A stretch of DNA of 53,738 nucleotides, taken from contig NZ_BMQF01000032.1 of the NCBI RefSeq assembly GCF_014647975.1, positions 1-53,738 on the forward strand, given 5' to 3'. Made by a program: the position numbers and the translations under genes. The stretch is from Streptomyces fumigatiscleroticus (GTDB taxonomy: Bacteria > Actinomycetota > Actinomycetes > Streptomycetales > Streptomycetaceae). Below the pieces are notes generated by a model, which searched no databases, was not told where the DNA came from, and saw only the letters and a program-made list of their open reading frames with translations. Shown here in pieces: positions 22,051-30,507 of the stretch. Numbering within the stretch: the stretch's first letter is position 1; the number at the start of each line of letters is the position of its first letter.

Positions 22051-23621
22051 CCGGAACGGACACCTCCACGGCGAAGCTGACCGGCACCCAGAAGTGGACG
22101 ACCGGAGCGATCGTCATCGCCGCGCTCGCCCTCGCGGGCATCGGCCTGTACCTGTCCTTCGAGCACGTCGCGGAGTTCGCCTTCAAGGAGCTCCGCTTCG
22201 GCTCGCTGGGCAAGGGCCAGCTGTTCGCCGTCGGCGTCGACGTCGGCATCATGGTGATGATCGCGGTCGACCTGCTGATGGCCTGGCTCAAGCGCCCCAT
22301 CAGCTGGATCCGCTACCCGGTGTGGCTGCTGACCGCCGCGACCGTCGTCCTCAACGCCGCCTCCGGCGCCCCGGAGGGCGCCTGGAAGCTGCTCGACTAC
22401 GTCGCGGCCGGCGCCCACGGCGTCGTGCCGGTCCTCTTCATCACCGTGGTGGAGCTCGGCCGTGACGCCATCGACCGCGTTGTCCGCCCTGAGCAGGCCG
22501 AACGGGACTCCATCCCGTTGCTGCGGTGGGTCCTCGCCCCCGTCGCAACCGCCCGGATCTTCCGCCGGATGCGGTTGTGGGGAGTCACCTCCTACCCGGA
22601 GATGATCCGCCGCGACCAGCAGCTCATCGCGTACGAGCAGTGGCTCAAGCGCAAGTACAAGGGCGACATCTCCCAGGCCAGCGAGGACGAACTGCTGCCG
22701 ATGAAGATGGCGCCCTACGGCTACACCGTCGACCAGGCCCTGGCCATGCCCGATGAGCAGGAACAGGCAGCCCAGGAGCGTGCGGAGGAAGCCGAGCGCC
22801 GACGCCTGGACGCGGAGACGCGCAGCGAGGTCGCCAAGGCGGAGTCCGAAGCCGAGCGGCTGCGCGCCAAGGGCAAGGTCGAGGCGGTCCGCGCGGAGGT
22901 CGACGGTCAGACCGGTCAGGCCCGTGCACATGCCCGAGCCCAGGTCAGCGCCGCAGAGCGGGCCGCGGCACTGGAGCAGGAGGCGCTGGACCAGGCCGTC
23001 ATCGCCGAAGCCCGAGCCCGTGAGGCGGAGGCGGAGCGCAAGGAGGCCCAGGAGCGCGAGGCCAAGGCTGAAGCGGACCTGCGCGCAGCCGAGCTGGAGC
23101 GCCAGGCAGCCGAGAAGCGGAAGGAAGCGGCGGAGGCCGACCGGGTCGCCGCGGCGGAGGCTCAGGCGATCGAGACCCAGAAGATCGCCGAAGCCCGCGA
23201 GGCTGCTGCCGAAGCGAATCGGCGTGCTGCCGAAACGGAGAGGGCTGCTGCCGAAACGCGGCGGGCCACTGCCGAAGCCGACCGCAAGAAGGCGGAGGAG
23301 GAGCGCCTCGCGAAGGTCGCTCTCGCTGATGCCGCGCGTGCCGAGAAGGAAGCCGCCGAAGCCGAGCGGGCTGCTGCCGAAACGCGGCGGGCCGCTGCCG
23401 AAATCGAGCAGCGCGCGGTCGAAGCCGAGGACGTCGCGAAGCTCAAGCCGCGCGAGCGGGCGGTCCGCCGGGTCGCCCGGATGATCCTCGCGGCCGGCGG
23501 CGACGCCGACCGGCTGCCGCTGGCCGACATCCAGCACGAGCTGGCGGTCACCTCGCCCGGCACCGCCTCGGAGTACCGCCAGGAGGCAGCCGAGCTGCTC
23601 GCCGGCGGCTACCGCCCCTGA
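21900..23621 (+). CDS. DUF2637-type spread/transfer membrane protein with long coiled coil
   Basis: 573 aa; GGAGG precedes the ATG. Residues ~20-48 are the heptad repeat VSxTP. Residues ~60-190 carry the DUF2637 membrane block with 4 hydrophobic helices (AIVIAALALAGIGLYLSF; LFAVGVDVGIMVMIAVDLLM; VWLLTAATVVLNAAS; GVVPVLFITVVELG). Residues ~275-525 are an almost uninterrupted Ala/Glu/Arg coiled coil. A final helical domain (RAVRRVARMILAAGGDADRL) resembles DNA-binding tails. DUF2637 proteins accompany TraB-type translocases and are thought to serve intramycelial spread; the coiled coil may tether septal partners. Confidence 0.82.
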   Translation: MTITDWPRTAAEPDPETDAPAAVSGTPQPVSRTPGTVSETPEFVSETESGTGTDTSTAKLTGTQKWTTGAIVIAALALAGIGLYLSFEHVAEFAFKELRFGSLGKGQLFAVGVDVGIMVMIAVDLLMAWLKRPISWIRYPVWLLTAATVVLNAASGAPEGAWKLLDYVAAGAHGVVPVLFITVVELGRDAIDRVVRPEQAERDSIPLLRWVLAPVATARIFRRMRLWGVTSYPEMIRRDQQLIAYEQWLKRKYKGDISQASEDELLPMKMAPYGYTVDQALAMPDEQEQAAQERAEEAERRRLDAETRSEVAKAESEAERLRAKGKVEAVRAEVDGQTGQARAHARAQVSAAERAAALEQEALDQAVIAEARAREAEAERKEAQEREAKAEADLRAAELERQAAEKRKEAAEADRVAAAEAQAIETQKIAEAREAAAEANRRAAETERAAAETRRATAEADRKKAEEERLAKVALADAARAEKEAAEAERAAAETRRAAAEIEQRAVEAEDVAKLKPRERAVRRVARMILAAGGDADRLPLADIQHELAVTSPGTASEYRQEAAELLAGGYRP

Positions 23622-23644
23622 TCCACCGTCCGGCACACACCAGT

Positions 23645-23677
23645 GAGGGCCAGCCCATCGCAACTGGGCTGGCCCTC
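23645..23677 (+). terminator. Hairpin after the DUF2637 gene
   Basis: A 13-bp perfect stem GAGGGCCAGCCCA with its complement and a 7-base loop; no T-run. Confidence 0.7.
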
Positions 23678-23744
23678 GCTGCGACTGCCGGAAGCAGTCA
23701 ACAGCCCCCCGAGTACAGCAGATCCGACCCCCACGGAGGACCCC

Positions 23745-24236
23745 GTGAGCACCGAAGACAAGCCCTTCTTCGACGACCCGAACGCGGCGCTGCGCGAGAT
23801 CGCGCAGAACCCCGCCGCCTACGCGCACTACCTCGCGGACTTCCACCGGGTCGTGCTGGACATGGCCGCCAAGCTGGAGGTTCTCCAGCGCGAGACCCGC
23901 GTGCACTGCCGTGGGACCCGCGTGGAGGGCGACAAGATGGGCCAGGCTTTCCTGCGCTCTTTCCCGGTGGAAAAGTCCCTGAACGACGTCATCAAGCACC
24001 TCAAGGGCGTCACTTCCGGACTGGAAAAGAGCGCGCATAAGCGCCACGCCCACGACGAAAAGGTGAAGGAGGTCAGGAAGCAGCGAAAGGAAAAGGCGCT
24101 GCTCAAGGAGCGGAAGAACAACCCGCCGCTCCAGGCCGCCCCGGAAAACCCGGGGCAGCAGGGTACGCAGAGCCCGAATATGGGCTATGGTGGCCCCACG
24201 TCGATTTACAACCTGGACCGCAGGGAGTCGGCGTGA
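23745..24236 (+). CDS. Hypothetical transfer-operon protein (163 aa)
   Basis: GTG start with GGAGGA upstream. The N-terminal half is mildly acidic (DDPNAALREIAQNPAAYAHY), the middle is helical with VVLDMAAKLEVLQRETRVHC, and a very basic region follows (~100-135, HAHDEKVKEVRKQRKEKALL). The tail is glycine/asparagine-rich. The basic patch could bind DNA. It overlaps the next gene by GTGA. Similar small proteins follow DUF2637 genes in Streptomyces plasmids. Confidence 0.6.
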   Translation: MSTEDKPFFDDPNAALREIAQNPAAYAHYLADFHRVVLDMAAKLEVLQRETRVHCRGTRVEGDKMGQAFLRSFPVEKSLNDVIKHLKGVTSGLEKSAHKRHAHDEKVKEVRKQRKEKALLKERKNNPPLQAAPENPGQQGTQSPNMGYGGPTSIYNLDRRESA

Positions 24237-24472
24237 GTGCAGGTCGCCCGCTCACGAAGGCAGAGCGGAAGAAATTCAACCGTGCGGAACACGAGCGGAA
24301 AATCAAGCAAGAACTGATCGCTCAGCACGGGGAAGACCTCGGCACCTTCTACGCCTGGCTCCGGGTTGTGAATATCAGGGGCACGCAGGCTTACCGCGAC
24401 GACGGAGACCTGACCTACATCCGTGAGGTCGTGCGCGCCCTGCACAACGTCCACAGCCGCCACGGCGGCTAG
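24233..24472 (+). CDS. Small basic protein (79 aa)
   Basis: GTG overlapping the preceding stop. Charged N-terminus (TKAERKKFNRAEHERKIKQE), then an aromatic helix (FYAWLRVVNIRG). Unknown function; in the same operon as the DUF2637 gene. Confidence 0.6.
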   Translation: MSAGRPLTKAERKKFNRAEHERKIKQELIAQHGEDLGTFYAWLRVVNIRGTQAYRDDGDLTYIREVVRALHNVHSRHGG

Positions 24473-24489
24473 CTCCCCGCGTCCCGCAC

Positions 24490-24524
24490 GAAGGGCCGCT
24501 CCCGATCCCCGGGGGCGGCCCTTC
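24490..24524 (+). terminator. Hairpin upstream of the large low-complexity gene
   Basis: GAAGGGCCGC (24490-24499) pairs with GCGGCCCTTC (24515-24524). Confidence 0.65.
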
Positions 24525-24534
24525 GGCGATCCCA

Positions 24535-24566
24535 ACGCGTGCCGCGCGTGACGCGTGCCGCGCGTG
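24535..24566 (+). repeat. Tandem 16-bp repeat
   Basis: ACGCGTGCCGCGCGTG occurs twice head to tail, followed by more CGCG-rich copies to ~24585. It sits between the hairpin and the next ribosome site; possible regulatory or recombination-slippage sequence. Confidence 0.6.
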
Positions 24567-24624
24567 CCGCGCACGCGCGTACGCGAGGCCGGTGCCGACT
24601 GTCAAGCCCAGGAGGAGGGGTCGC

Positions 24625-26868
24625 GTGTCCGACGACACCGACAGCAACGTGATCAACCTCCCCACCCGGGGCGGCGATTCCGGAGGAATGCCGGACGCTC
24701 CCGACGGCGGGGAACTCTTTTATTCCGAACCGCCTGACAGCGGCTCGGGCAGTGTCGTTCCCCCGGAGTCCCCGGCGGAGACGACCATGGAACTCCCGGC
24801 TATTCGCGGGCCTATTTCTCCGGAAACCGCTTTGCGGGAAACGGGAATGCCCGCCGCGCCGGATTCCGACGACGGAGAATATGAGGAAGGCGAATACGTC
24901 CAGCCTCGTTCTCTCGCCGATCGGCTCGGTGACTGGCTGGAACTGCGGATCGAGATGGCGCGGGAGCGGCACGCCTCCGAAGCGCCGTTCCGTGAGGCGG
25001 AAATAGCGCGGAAGGCCGCGCTGCTGGAAGCCCGCACCGCACAGGAAACCGCGATGATGGAGCAGAACGCCAAACTCCACACCGCGCAGATGAAGGCGAA
25101 GGCCGACAAGGCGGCGGCGCGCGGCAAGGCCGACGCGGCGCGGTCCTCCAGCTCCGGCATGGGCGCCGACAAGGGCGGCCGCTCGAAGGCCGGCGGTGGG
25201 GGCGGCTCGCGCGGAGGTGGCGGCAGCTCCGGCGGCTCGGGCCGGGGCGGCACCGGCGGCGGCCGGGGCTCGGGAACGAACGGGTCCGGCACCGGTCGCG
25301 GTTCCGGGGGCGGCAACTCCCCGAAGGGCACCGGGAAGGGCTCTGATCGCTCCGCTGGCGGCCGTGGGGGCGCCTCGAAGGGCAATGAGTCGTCCGGGGG
25401 CCCGAAAGGCCGCCAGAACGGCTCTGGAGGCTCCGGCAAGTCCGGTGCGGGCAAGGGCAGTTCGGGCGGCTCGGGCAAGAACGGCTCGGGCAGCTCGGGT
25501 TCCGGCAAGGGCGGCTCGAAGGGCGACGGCGGCAGGACGCAGAACTCGCCGGCCTCGAGCCCTCGGGCCGAACGGGCCCGCGGCCGCCAGGAGCGCGCCG
25601 CCGCCCGCCAGGCCGCCCGGCAGCAGCGGCGCAGCGCCAACCAGGCCGCCAACCTCGCCGACCGCAGCAAGGACCGCGACCAGGACCGCGCCAACCGGCA
25701 GGCGGAACGGGAGCAGCGCCGCGCGGCGAAAGCCGAGCGGAAGGCCGCGAGGAAGGCGAAGCGGGAGGCAGCCAAGGCCGCCGACGACCGCACCACCCTT
25801 GGTGAGGCTGTGGCGGAGGAAGCGCAGCGCCGCTGGGACAAGCGCCGCGCAGCCGAGAAGGACAAGGCCGCGAAGGACGACAAGGCCAAGGACTCCAGCA
25901 GCGACAAGGACTCCGAGGCCACCACCAAGAAGATGCCCAAGGACGGCCCTGAGACGTCCTCTGACGGCTCGAAGGACGGCTCCGCGACCAAGGAGCCGGA
26001 CGACGGCAAGAAGAGCGGCGAGAAGCCGTCTGACGGCTCCGGCGACAAGGACGCGAAGGACGGCACCGGGACGGACGACGACCCCAAGCCCGACGACGTC
26101 AAGGACCCGCCGGGCACGGACGACAGCGACGACGGCCGCTCCTTCAAGGAGAAGCTCAAGGACTTCTTCACCAAGGCCGGCGAGGACACCCCGCCCGAGC
26201 CGGAGGAGCCCTCAACCCTTCGGCCCGAAGACCTCAAGGTCACGGTGGATCGCCCCGGCGGCCCGACCCCGTCTGCGAAGTCTGAGCCGGTTGAGGAAGA
26301 GATCCCGGACGCGGTCATCGTCGACGACCCGGCCGACCCCTTCGGGGCCACCGTCACGAGCACGGCGAGTCTCCCCCGGGCCCCGGAGCCCCACACCCAG
26401 CGTCCCGGCACCACCCGACCCACCGCACAGGAGGACCCCGTGGCATCGGAGGTCAGCAGGCCCACGTCGGGCCAGGCCGGCATGGCCGCGCAGCACCGCA
26501 CCGACATCACCTTCGGCGAGTACCTGATGGAGATCGTGAACATCGCGATCGCCGCCGCACTCGACAAGGACCGCGCCCAGGACCTGGCCGTCGCGCTCGG
26601 CAAGGTCGCCGACGCCCTGCGGGACATGGCGGCCGACCTGGTCGGCGACCACAACATCGCCACCGAGGTCGTCGACCAGATCACGGACCTGGCCGACGCC
26701 GCGAACCGCATGAAGCAGCTCGCCGAACGGTGCGCCACCGAGTGCGAGATCGCCTCCGAGGCCGCCCGGATCGCCGCCATGTCGGTCGGCCGCGTCTACG
26801 GCGAGGACATCCAGGCCATGGACGACGCGGGCCTGGCCCACGCCTCCGCCGCCGCTCACCACGACTAG
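24625..26868 (+). CDS. Large Gly/Ser-rich and charged transfer protein (747 aa)
   Basis: GTG 24625 with GGAGGAGGGG. Three parts are visible. Residues 1-165: acidic N-terminus plus helix LADRLGDWLELRIEMARERH. Residues ~170-610: disordered, first Gly/Ser/Lys-rich repeats, then Arg/Ala-rich, then Asp/Lys/Ser-rich. Residues ~640-747: a compact helical domain (EYLMEIVNIAIAAALDKDRA, VGKVYGED-type end). It is followed 14 bases later by the next gene. No enzyme motif. A long flexible, charge-segregated middle could scaffold DNA and membrane partners at septa (inference). Confidence 0.7.
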   Translation: MSDDTDSNVINLPTRGGDSGGMPDAPDGGELFYSEPPDSGSGSVVPPESPAETTMELPAIRGPISPETALRETGMPAAPDSDDGEYEEGEYVQPRSLADRLGDWLELRIEMARERHASEAPFREAEIARKAALLEARTAQETAMMEQNAKLHTAQMKAKADKAAARGKADAARSSSSGMGADKGGRSKAGGGGGSRGGGGSSGGSGRGGTGGGRGSGTNGSGTGRGSGGGNSPKGTGKGSDRSAGGRGGASKGNESSGGPKGRQNGSGGSGKSGAGKGSSGGSGKNGSGSSGSGKGGSKGDGGRTQNSPASSPRAERARGRQERAAARQAARQQRRSANQAANLADRSKDRDQDRANRQAEREQRRAAKAERKAARKAKREAAKAADDRTTLGEAVAEEAQRRWDKRRAAEKDKAAKDDKAKDSSSDKDSEATTKKMPKDGPETSSDGSKDGSATKEPDDGKKSGEKPSDGSGDKDAKDGTGTDDDPKPDDVKDPPGTDDSDDGRSFKEKLKDFFTKAGEDTPPEPEEPSTLRPEDLKVTVDRPGGPTPSAKSEPVEEEIPDAVIVDDPADPFGATVTSTASLPRAPEPHTQRPGTTRPTAQEDPVASEVSRPTSGQAGMAAQHRTDITFGEYLMEIVNIAIAAALDKDRAQDLAVALGKVADALRDMAADLVGDHNIATEVVDQITDLADAANRMKQLAERCATECEIASEAARIAAMSVGRVYGEDIQAMDDAGLAHASAAAHHD

Positions 26869-26882
26869 GAAGGAGGTTCGCC

Positions 26883-27299
26883 GTGAGCGACCTCGCGCCC
26901 ACCACCGGCGGCGGCGCTGCCGCCACGACCGACGGCGACAACCGCTACAAGGCCGTCCAGCAGAAGCTCAAGACGCTGGGCACCGCGATGGACCTGGCCA
27001 GCAACGAGCTGGAGACGCTGCTGCGCGGCATGCGGCAGAACGCGCAGCGCGCGGAGGGCCTGGCCGTCGACATCGCCAACGCCGAACTGGACCGCAAGTT
27101 CATCGAGATGACCAACCAGGTGGCCGTCGCCCTCGGCGGCGCGGCCGTGGAGGTGAAGAAGCTCCACGAGACGGCACAGGAGGTGTCCGGCCTGGCCACG
27201 GACGCGCGGCGTACACACGCGCGGCTGTACGAGGGCCTGGACACCATCCGCTCCGGCCGCCCGGAGCGCACCCCCAAGCCGGGCTTCTTCGCCCACTGA
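26883..27299 (+). CDS. Small conjugal transfer protein (138 aa)
   Basis: GTG start behind AAGGAGG. Helical throughout, with LGTAMDLASNELETLLRGMR, VDIANAELDRKFIEMTNQVA and a conserved-looking end GRPERTPKPGFFAH. The same layout is seen in small proteins that accompany Streptomyces transfer ATPases. A role as helper of the FtsK-like translocase is likely but inferred from position. Confidence 0.65.
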   Translation: MSDLAPTTGGGAAATTDGDNRYKAVQQKLKTLGTAMDLASNELETLLRGMRQNAQRAEGLAVDIANAELDRKFIEMTNQVAVALGGAAVEVKKLHETAQEVSGLATDARRTHARLYEGLDTIRSGRPERTPKPGFFAH

Positions 27300-27322
27300 C
27301 CCCGACCCCCGCCGACACCCCG

Positions 27323-27360
27323 CGATGGGCGGCCCGCCACCGACGGCGGGCCGCCCATCG
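27323..27360 (+). terminator. Hairpin upstream of the translocase gene
   Basis: A perfect 16-bp stem CGATGGGCGGCCCGCC with its complement and a 6-base loop. The strongest hairpin in the operon; probably partial termination or an mRNA processing signal. Confidence 0.75.
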
Positions 27361-27383
27361 TCACTCCCGAAGGAGACCTTCCC

Positions 27384-29501
27384 GTGTCCGTGCCGCGCAG
27401 CGTCGCTCTGGAGCGCACCCTCTACACCCTGGCCGCCCCGGTCCTCGCCGCGGCCCCGAACCTCTACCCCGACAGCCCCGTCAACACCGTCGTGCAGCTG
27501 GCGGGCGCCGCCGGCGTCGGCGGCATGGTCCTGGCGTACAAGAGCGACGAGCCCGGCACGGGACGCAAGTTCCTGCGCTGGTCGCCGCTCGTGCTCGCGG
27601 CCGCCGTCGACGTCGCCGCGAAGAACACCATCGGCTGGGGCCCCTACTGCCTGGACGCCCTGCTCGCCGCCGGGTGGGCGGCGGCCGGCCTGCTCGTGAT
27701 GCCGTTCTCCCGGCACACCCGCCGCGGTCACCGGCCCGCGCTCGCCGCCCCGGCCCCCGCACCGCAGCTCCAGCCCGCCGCCCCCGAGCCGTCCCCGGCG
27801 CAGCCGGACGACGGCGCCGACGCCTTCACCCGGCAGGTCCGCTGGCTGTGGGAGAACCGCGGCCTGCCCGGCCGCACCATCGTCATCAAGGCCACCCCTC
27901 ACCCCGGCATGCCCAACGACCTGTCGCTGCTGCTGCGCGCCTCCGAGGCCGGACGGGCCATCTCCGGCCTCAAGGAGGACGACATCGCCGCCGCGTTCGG
28001 CGTCGACGTCACCGACGTGACCATCAGGGAGGTCGTCCGGCAGTACGGGCGCGAGGGCGGCCCCGCCTGGCGGGAGGTCGACGTCACCCCCGACGCGAAC
28101 GACCGGCGCCGCAAGGCCCCCACCGCCCGCGAGTGGTGGGCCGACCGGATCGCGAGCGGCCCGGTGCCCGGCTCGGAGTTCGTCAAGGAGGTCCGCGACA
28201 ACGAGCGCAAGGTCACCCACTACATCGCCCAGGTCCCCGACGAGATGGGCGAGCCGCGCGTCAACCAGCACGCCCTGGCGGCCGCGCTGAAGACCAAGTA
28301 CGACGAAGGCCGGCTGTTCGTCACCATCGACGGCAGCCAGGTCCTGATCTCGCTGTGGGACTCCAGCCCGCTGGCGCGGGTCTTCCCCGCAACGAGGGAG
28401 CTGCTGACCCCCGACAAGGACGGCCGGTGGGTGACCGGCTACCTCGGCAACGGCCAGCCCGCCCGCAACCGCGTCTACACCGACCGGGGCGCAGCCCACG
28501 GCCTGTTCGTCGCCCCGTCCGGCGGCGGCAAGACCCAGCTCATGGGCCTGCACGTCGCGGCCGACGCCCTGTTCGGCGCGGTGGTCTGGCTGGCGGCGGA
28601 AGCCCCCGACGAGAAGGCCGCCAAGCTCGGTGAGTACACCGACCGCTACGGCGTCGGCGCGCTCTACATGATCCGGCTCCTGCGGGCGCTGGACGCACTC
28701 ATGGAGATCCGCGGCGAGATGCCGTGGGAGGACGGCAGGGTCTACGACTGGGACCCGAACCTGCCGGGCTGCCCCTACCGGATGCTCTCCGCCTACCTCG
28801 ATGAGTTCCTCTCCGCCGCCCGCCACGGCGACTACGGAGCGGAGATCATGGACCTTGCCGAGAAGGTGTCGGTCAAGGGCCGCAAGTACGGCATCGGCAT
28901 CAAGGTGGCCGGCCAGTCCATCTACGTGCAGGACGGGTTCACGCAGCTGCTGTGCGAGAACCTGCGCGAGAACTGCATCCCGGTCGTGCTGAAGGTCGCC
29001 CCCGGCAAGGTCGGCGCGATGTTCAAGGCCCTGGGCATCCCGTCCGAGAACACCCCCGACCCCCTCCCCCGCTCCTTCTCGCCCGAGGAAGCGGGCCGGA
29101 TCGAGCGGGTGATGCGCGGCGAGCCCGAGCCGCCCGCCAACTCCAACACCGGCGGCGCCGGCTGGATTGTCGAAGCCAAGCAGCCCGAGGTCCTGCGCAC
29201 GCTGTTCATGGACTTCAAGAACGGCCTCGACGACTACTTCCCCGACACCATCGCCACCCTGACCGACCACGAGATCCGCGAGCTCGAAGCGCGCGACCTG
29301 TGGTTCGACTGGACCGAGCCGCCCCGGCCCGGCGAGTTCGGCCCCGAGCCGGGCGACGACGAGGACGGTGGCGACGACGGTGCGCCCAAGAAGGGCGGCG
29401 GCGGCCCGCGCCGCGGCGGCGGGAAGTCCACCGCGCGCCGCGACGCGGTCACCTCGCCCCGCCAGGCGCTGGAGGCCATCAAGAACCTCTCCGGCGTCTG
29501 A
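27384..29501 (+). CDS. FtsK/TraB-like conjugal DNA translocase
   Basis: 705 aa; GTG behind AAGGAG. Two N-terminal hydrophobic segments (~35-52, ~70-110) would anchor it in the membrane. The motor carries Walker A GLFVAPSGGGKT (~374-385) and a Walker B-like MLSAYLDEFLSA (~464-475). The C-terminus is acidic, then basic (RRGGGKSTARRD). In Streptomyces the TraB/FtsK-type ATPase pumps double-stranded DNA to the recipient and is normally sufficient for transfer. It is the motor of this operon. Ligand DNA repeats (TRS/clt) for it were not identified with certainty. Confidence 0.9.
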   Translation: MSVPRSVALERTLYTLAAPVLAAAPNLYPDSPVNTVVQLAGAAGVGGMVLAYKSDEPGTGRKFLRWSPLVLAAAVDVAAKNTIGWGPYCLDALLAAGWAAAGLLVMPFSRHTRRGHRPALAAPAPAPQLQPAAPEPSPAQPDDGADAFTRQVRWLWENRGLPGRTIVIKATPHPGMPNDLSLLLRASEAGRAISGLKEDDIAAAFGVDVTDVTIREVVRQYGREGGPAWREVDVTPDANDRRRKAPTAREWWADRIASGPVPGSEFVKEVRDNERKVTHYIAQVPDEMGEPRVNQHALAAALKTKYDEGRLFVTIDGSQVLISLWDSSPLARVFPATRELLTPDKDGRWVTGYLGNGQPARNRVYTDRGAAHGLFVAPSGGGKTQLMGLHVAADALFGAVVWLAAEAPDEKAAKLGEYTDRYGVGALYMIRLLRALDALMEIRGEMPWEDGRVYDWDPNLPGCPYRMLSAYLDEFLSAARHGDYGAEIMDLAEKVSVKGRKYGIGIKVAGQSIYVQDGFTQLLCENLRENCIPVVLKVAPGKVGAMFKALGIPSENTPDPLPRSFSPEEAGRIERVMRGEPEPPANSNTGGAGWIVEAKQPEVLRTLFMDFKNGLDDYFPDTIATLTDHEIRELEARDLWFDWTEPPRPGEFGPEPGDDEDGGDDGAPKKGGGGPRRGGGKSTARRDAVTSPRQALEAIKNLSGV

Positions 29502-29525
29502 CCCACCCCGCACCCCAACCCCCCG

Positions 29526-29555
29526 CAGGGCCCGGCCGCACCCGGCCGGGCCCTG
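29526..29555 (+). terminator. Hairpin after the translocase gene
   Basis: CAGGGCCCGGCC pairs with GGCCGGGCCCTG across a 6-base loop. Confidence 0.7.
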
Positions 29556-29581
29556 CTCACTCCTGGAAGGACACACCGCCC

Positions 29582-29770
29582 GTGGCCGTATCGATCTCCG
29601 CCGTCGTCCTGCTCGGCATCGTCGTCTTCGTCCTCATCCGGGGCGGCTACGTACGCCTCGGACCGGCCCTGGCCTGCGGCCTGTTCGGCTTCTTCCTCGC
29701 TTCCACCGGCGCCGCACCGTTCATCAGCGACGCGATCAGCACCGTCACCGGCTGGATCTCCAGCATCTGA
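29582..29770 (+). CDS. Small two-helix membrane protein (62 aa)
   Basis: GTG 29582 with GGAAGGA 12 bases upstream. Two hydrophobic helices (VSISAVVLLGIVVFVLI and ALACGLFGFFLASTG). Small membrane proteins following the transfer ATPase resemble the Spd spread proteins in size and topology; assignment is tentative. Confidence 0.65.
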   Translation: MAVSISAVVLLGIVVFVLIRGGYVRLGPALACGLFGFFLASTGAAPFISDAISTVTGWISSI

Positions 29771-29841
29771 CCCCGCCCCGGCCGCCGGCGTCGAAGGCCG
29801 CCACCCCCGCCCGCGCCTTCGACGCCTCCAGGGAGCCCCCG

Positions 29842-30387
29842 ATGCCTCAGACCCGCCCCGCCATAGACCAGACCGCCCCGGCCGCCCAAGCGCCCGCCCC
29901 GGCGAAGGCGCTGTCCCTCGAGGAGCGCCTGGCGCTCATCAACACGGAGATGACCGCGCGACTGGACGAAGCGGCCGTCGCCTTCGAGGTCAACACGGCG
30001 CACATCCCCATCGAGCCCGTGGACCTGGCCGACGTCGTCACCGGCCCCGTCGACACCGGGCCCGCCCCGCTGCCGGACCTGTACCCGACCCCGGTCGCGG
30101 CCCTCCTGCAGCGCGCCCACCACCGGCTGCTCACCGGCGGCTGGTGCAAGGACGCCCTGGTCGACGAGGACGGCGCCCGCTGCATGCTCGGGGCCATCCG
30201 GATCGAAGCACGGGGCGACAGCGGCCTGGAAGCCAGCGCGGCCGCCGTGCTCCTGGACGCGATCCGCCGCAAGTTCGGCGACGACGTCGACTCCGTGCCC
30301 TCCTTCAACGACGCGCACGGCACAAGCCGCGTCCCGATCCGCATGGTCGACCAGGCCGCCCACCTCGCCGACGCCCGCGGCCTCTGA
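29842..30387 (+). CDS. DUF6197-like protein (181 aa)
   Basis: GGGAG precedes the ATG. After a proline/alanine-rich start, residues ~88-130 read LLQRAHHRLLTGGWCKDALV, then DGARCMLGAIRIEA. This GWC...CMLGAIR pattern is that of DUF6197 proteins, common in actinobacterial plasmids and phages. The two conserved cysteines may be structural. Function unknown. Confidence 0.7.
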   Translation: MPQTRPAIDQTAPAAQAPAPAKALSLEERLALINTEMTARLDEAAVAFEVNTAHIPIEPVDLADVVTGPVDTGPAPLPDLYPTPVAALLQRAHHRLLTGGWCKDALVDEDGARCMLGAIRIEARGDSGLEASAAAVLLDAIRRKFGDDVDSVPSFNDAHGTSRVPIRMVDQAAHLADARGL

Positions 30388-30507
30388 ACGCCAGCCTCCG
30401 GACCACCTGCCTCGCACCCGAACCCCTCGCGGTCGGGTGCGGGCCAGGCCGTCCGGCCTGCGTACCACCGCCCATCACACCAACCCGAGCGAGGGAGTCG
30501 CCCCGCC

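Noticed and set aside
21600..24053. 817-aa minus-strand open frame
   Set aside because: Mirror of the DUF2637 gene; its apparent repeats (FGSGPPRFGSSPLRFG) are the antisense of the coiled-coil repeats.
26865..29576. 903-aa minus-strand open frame
   Set aside because: Antisense of the FtsK-like gene and neighbours; GC-rich DNA with third-position bias gives such frames by default.
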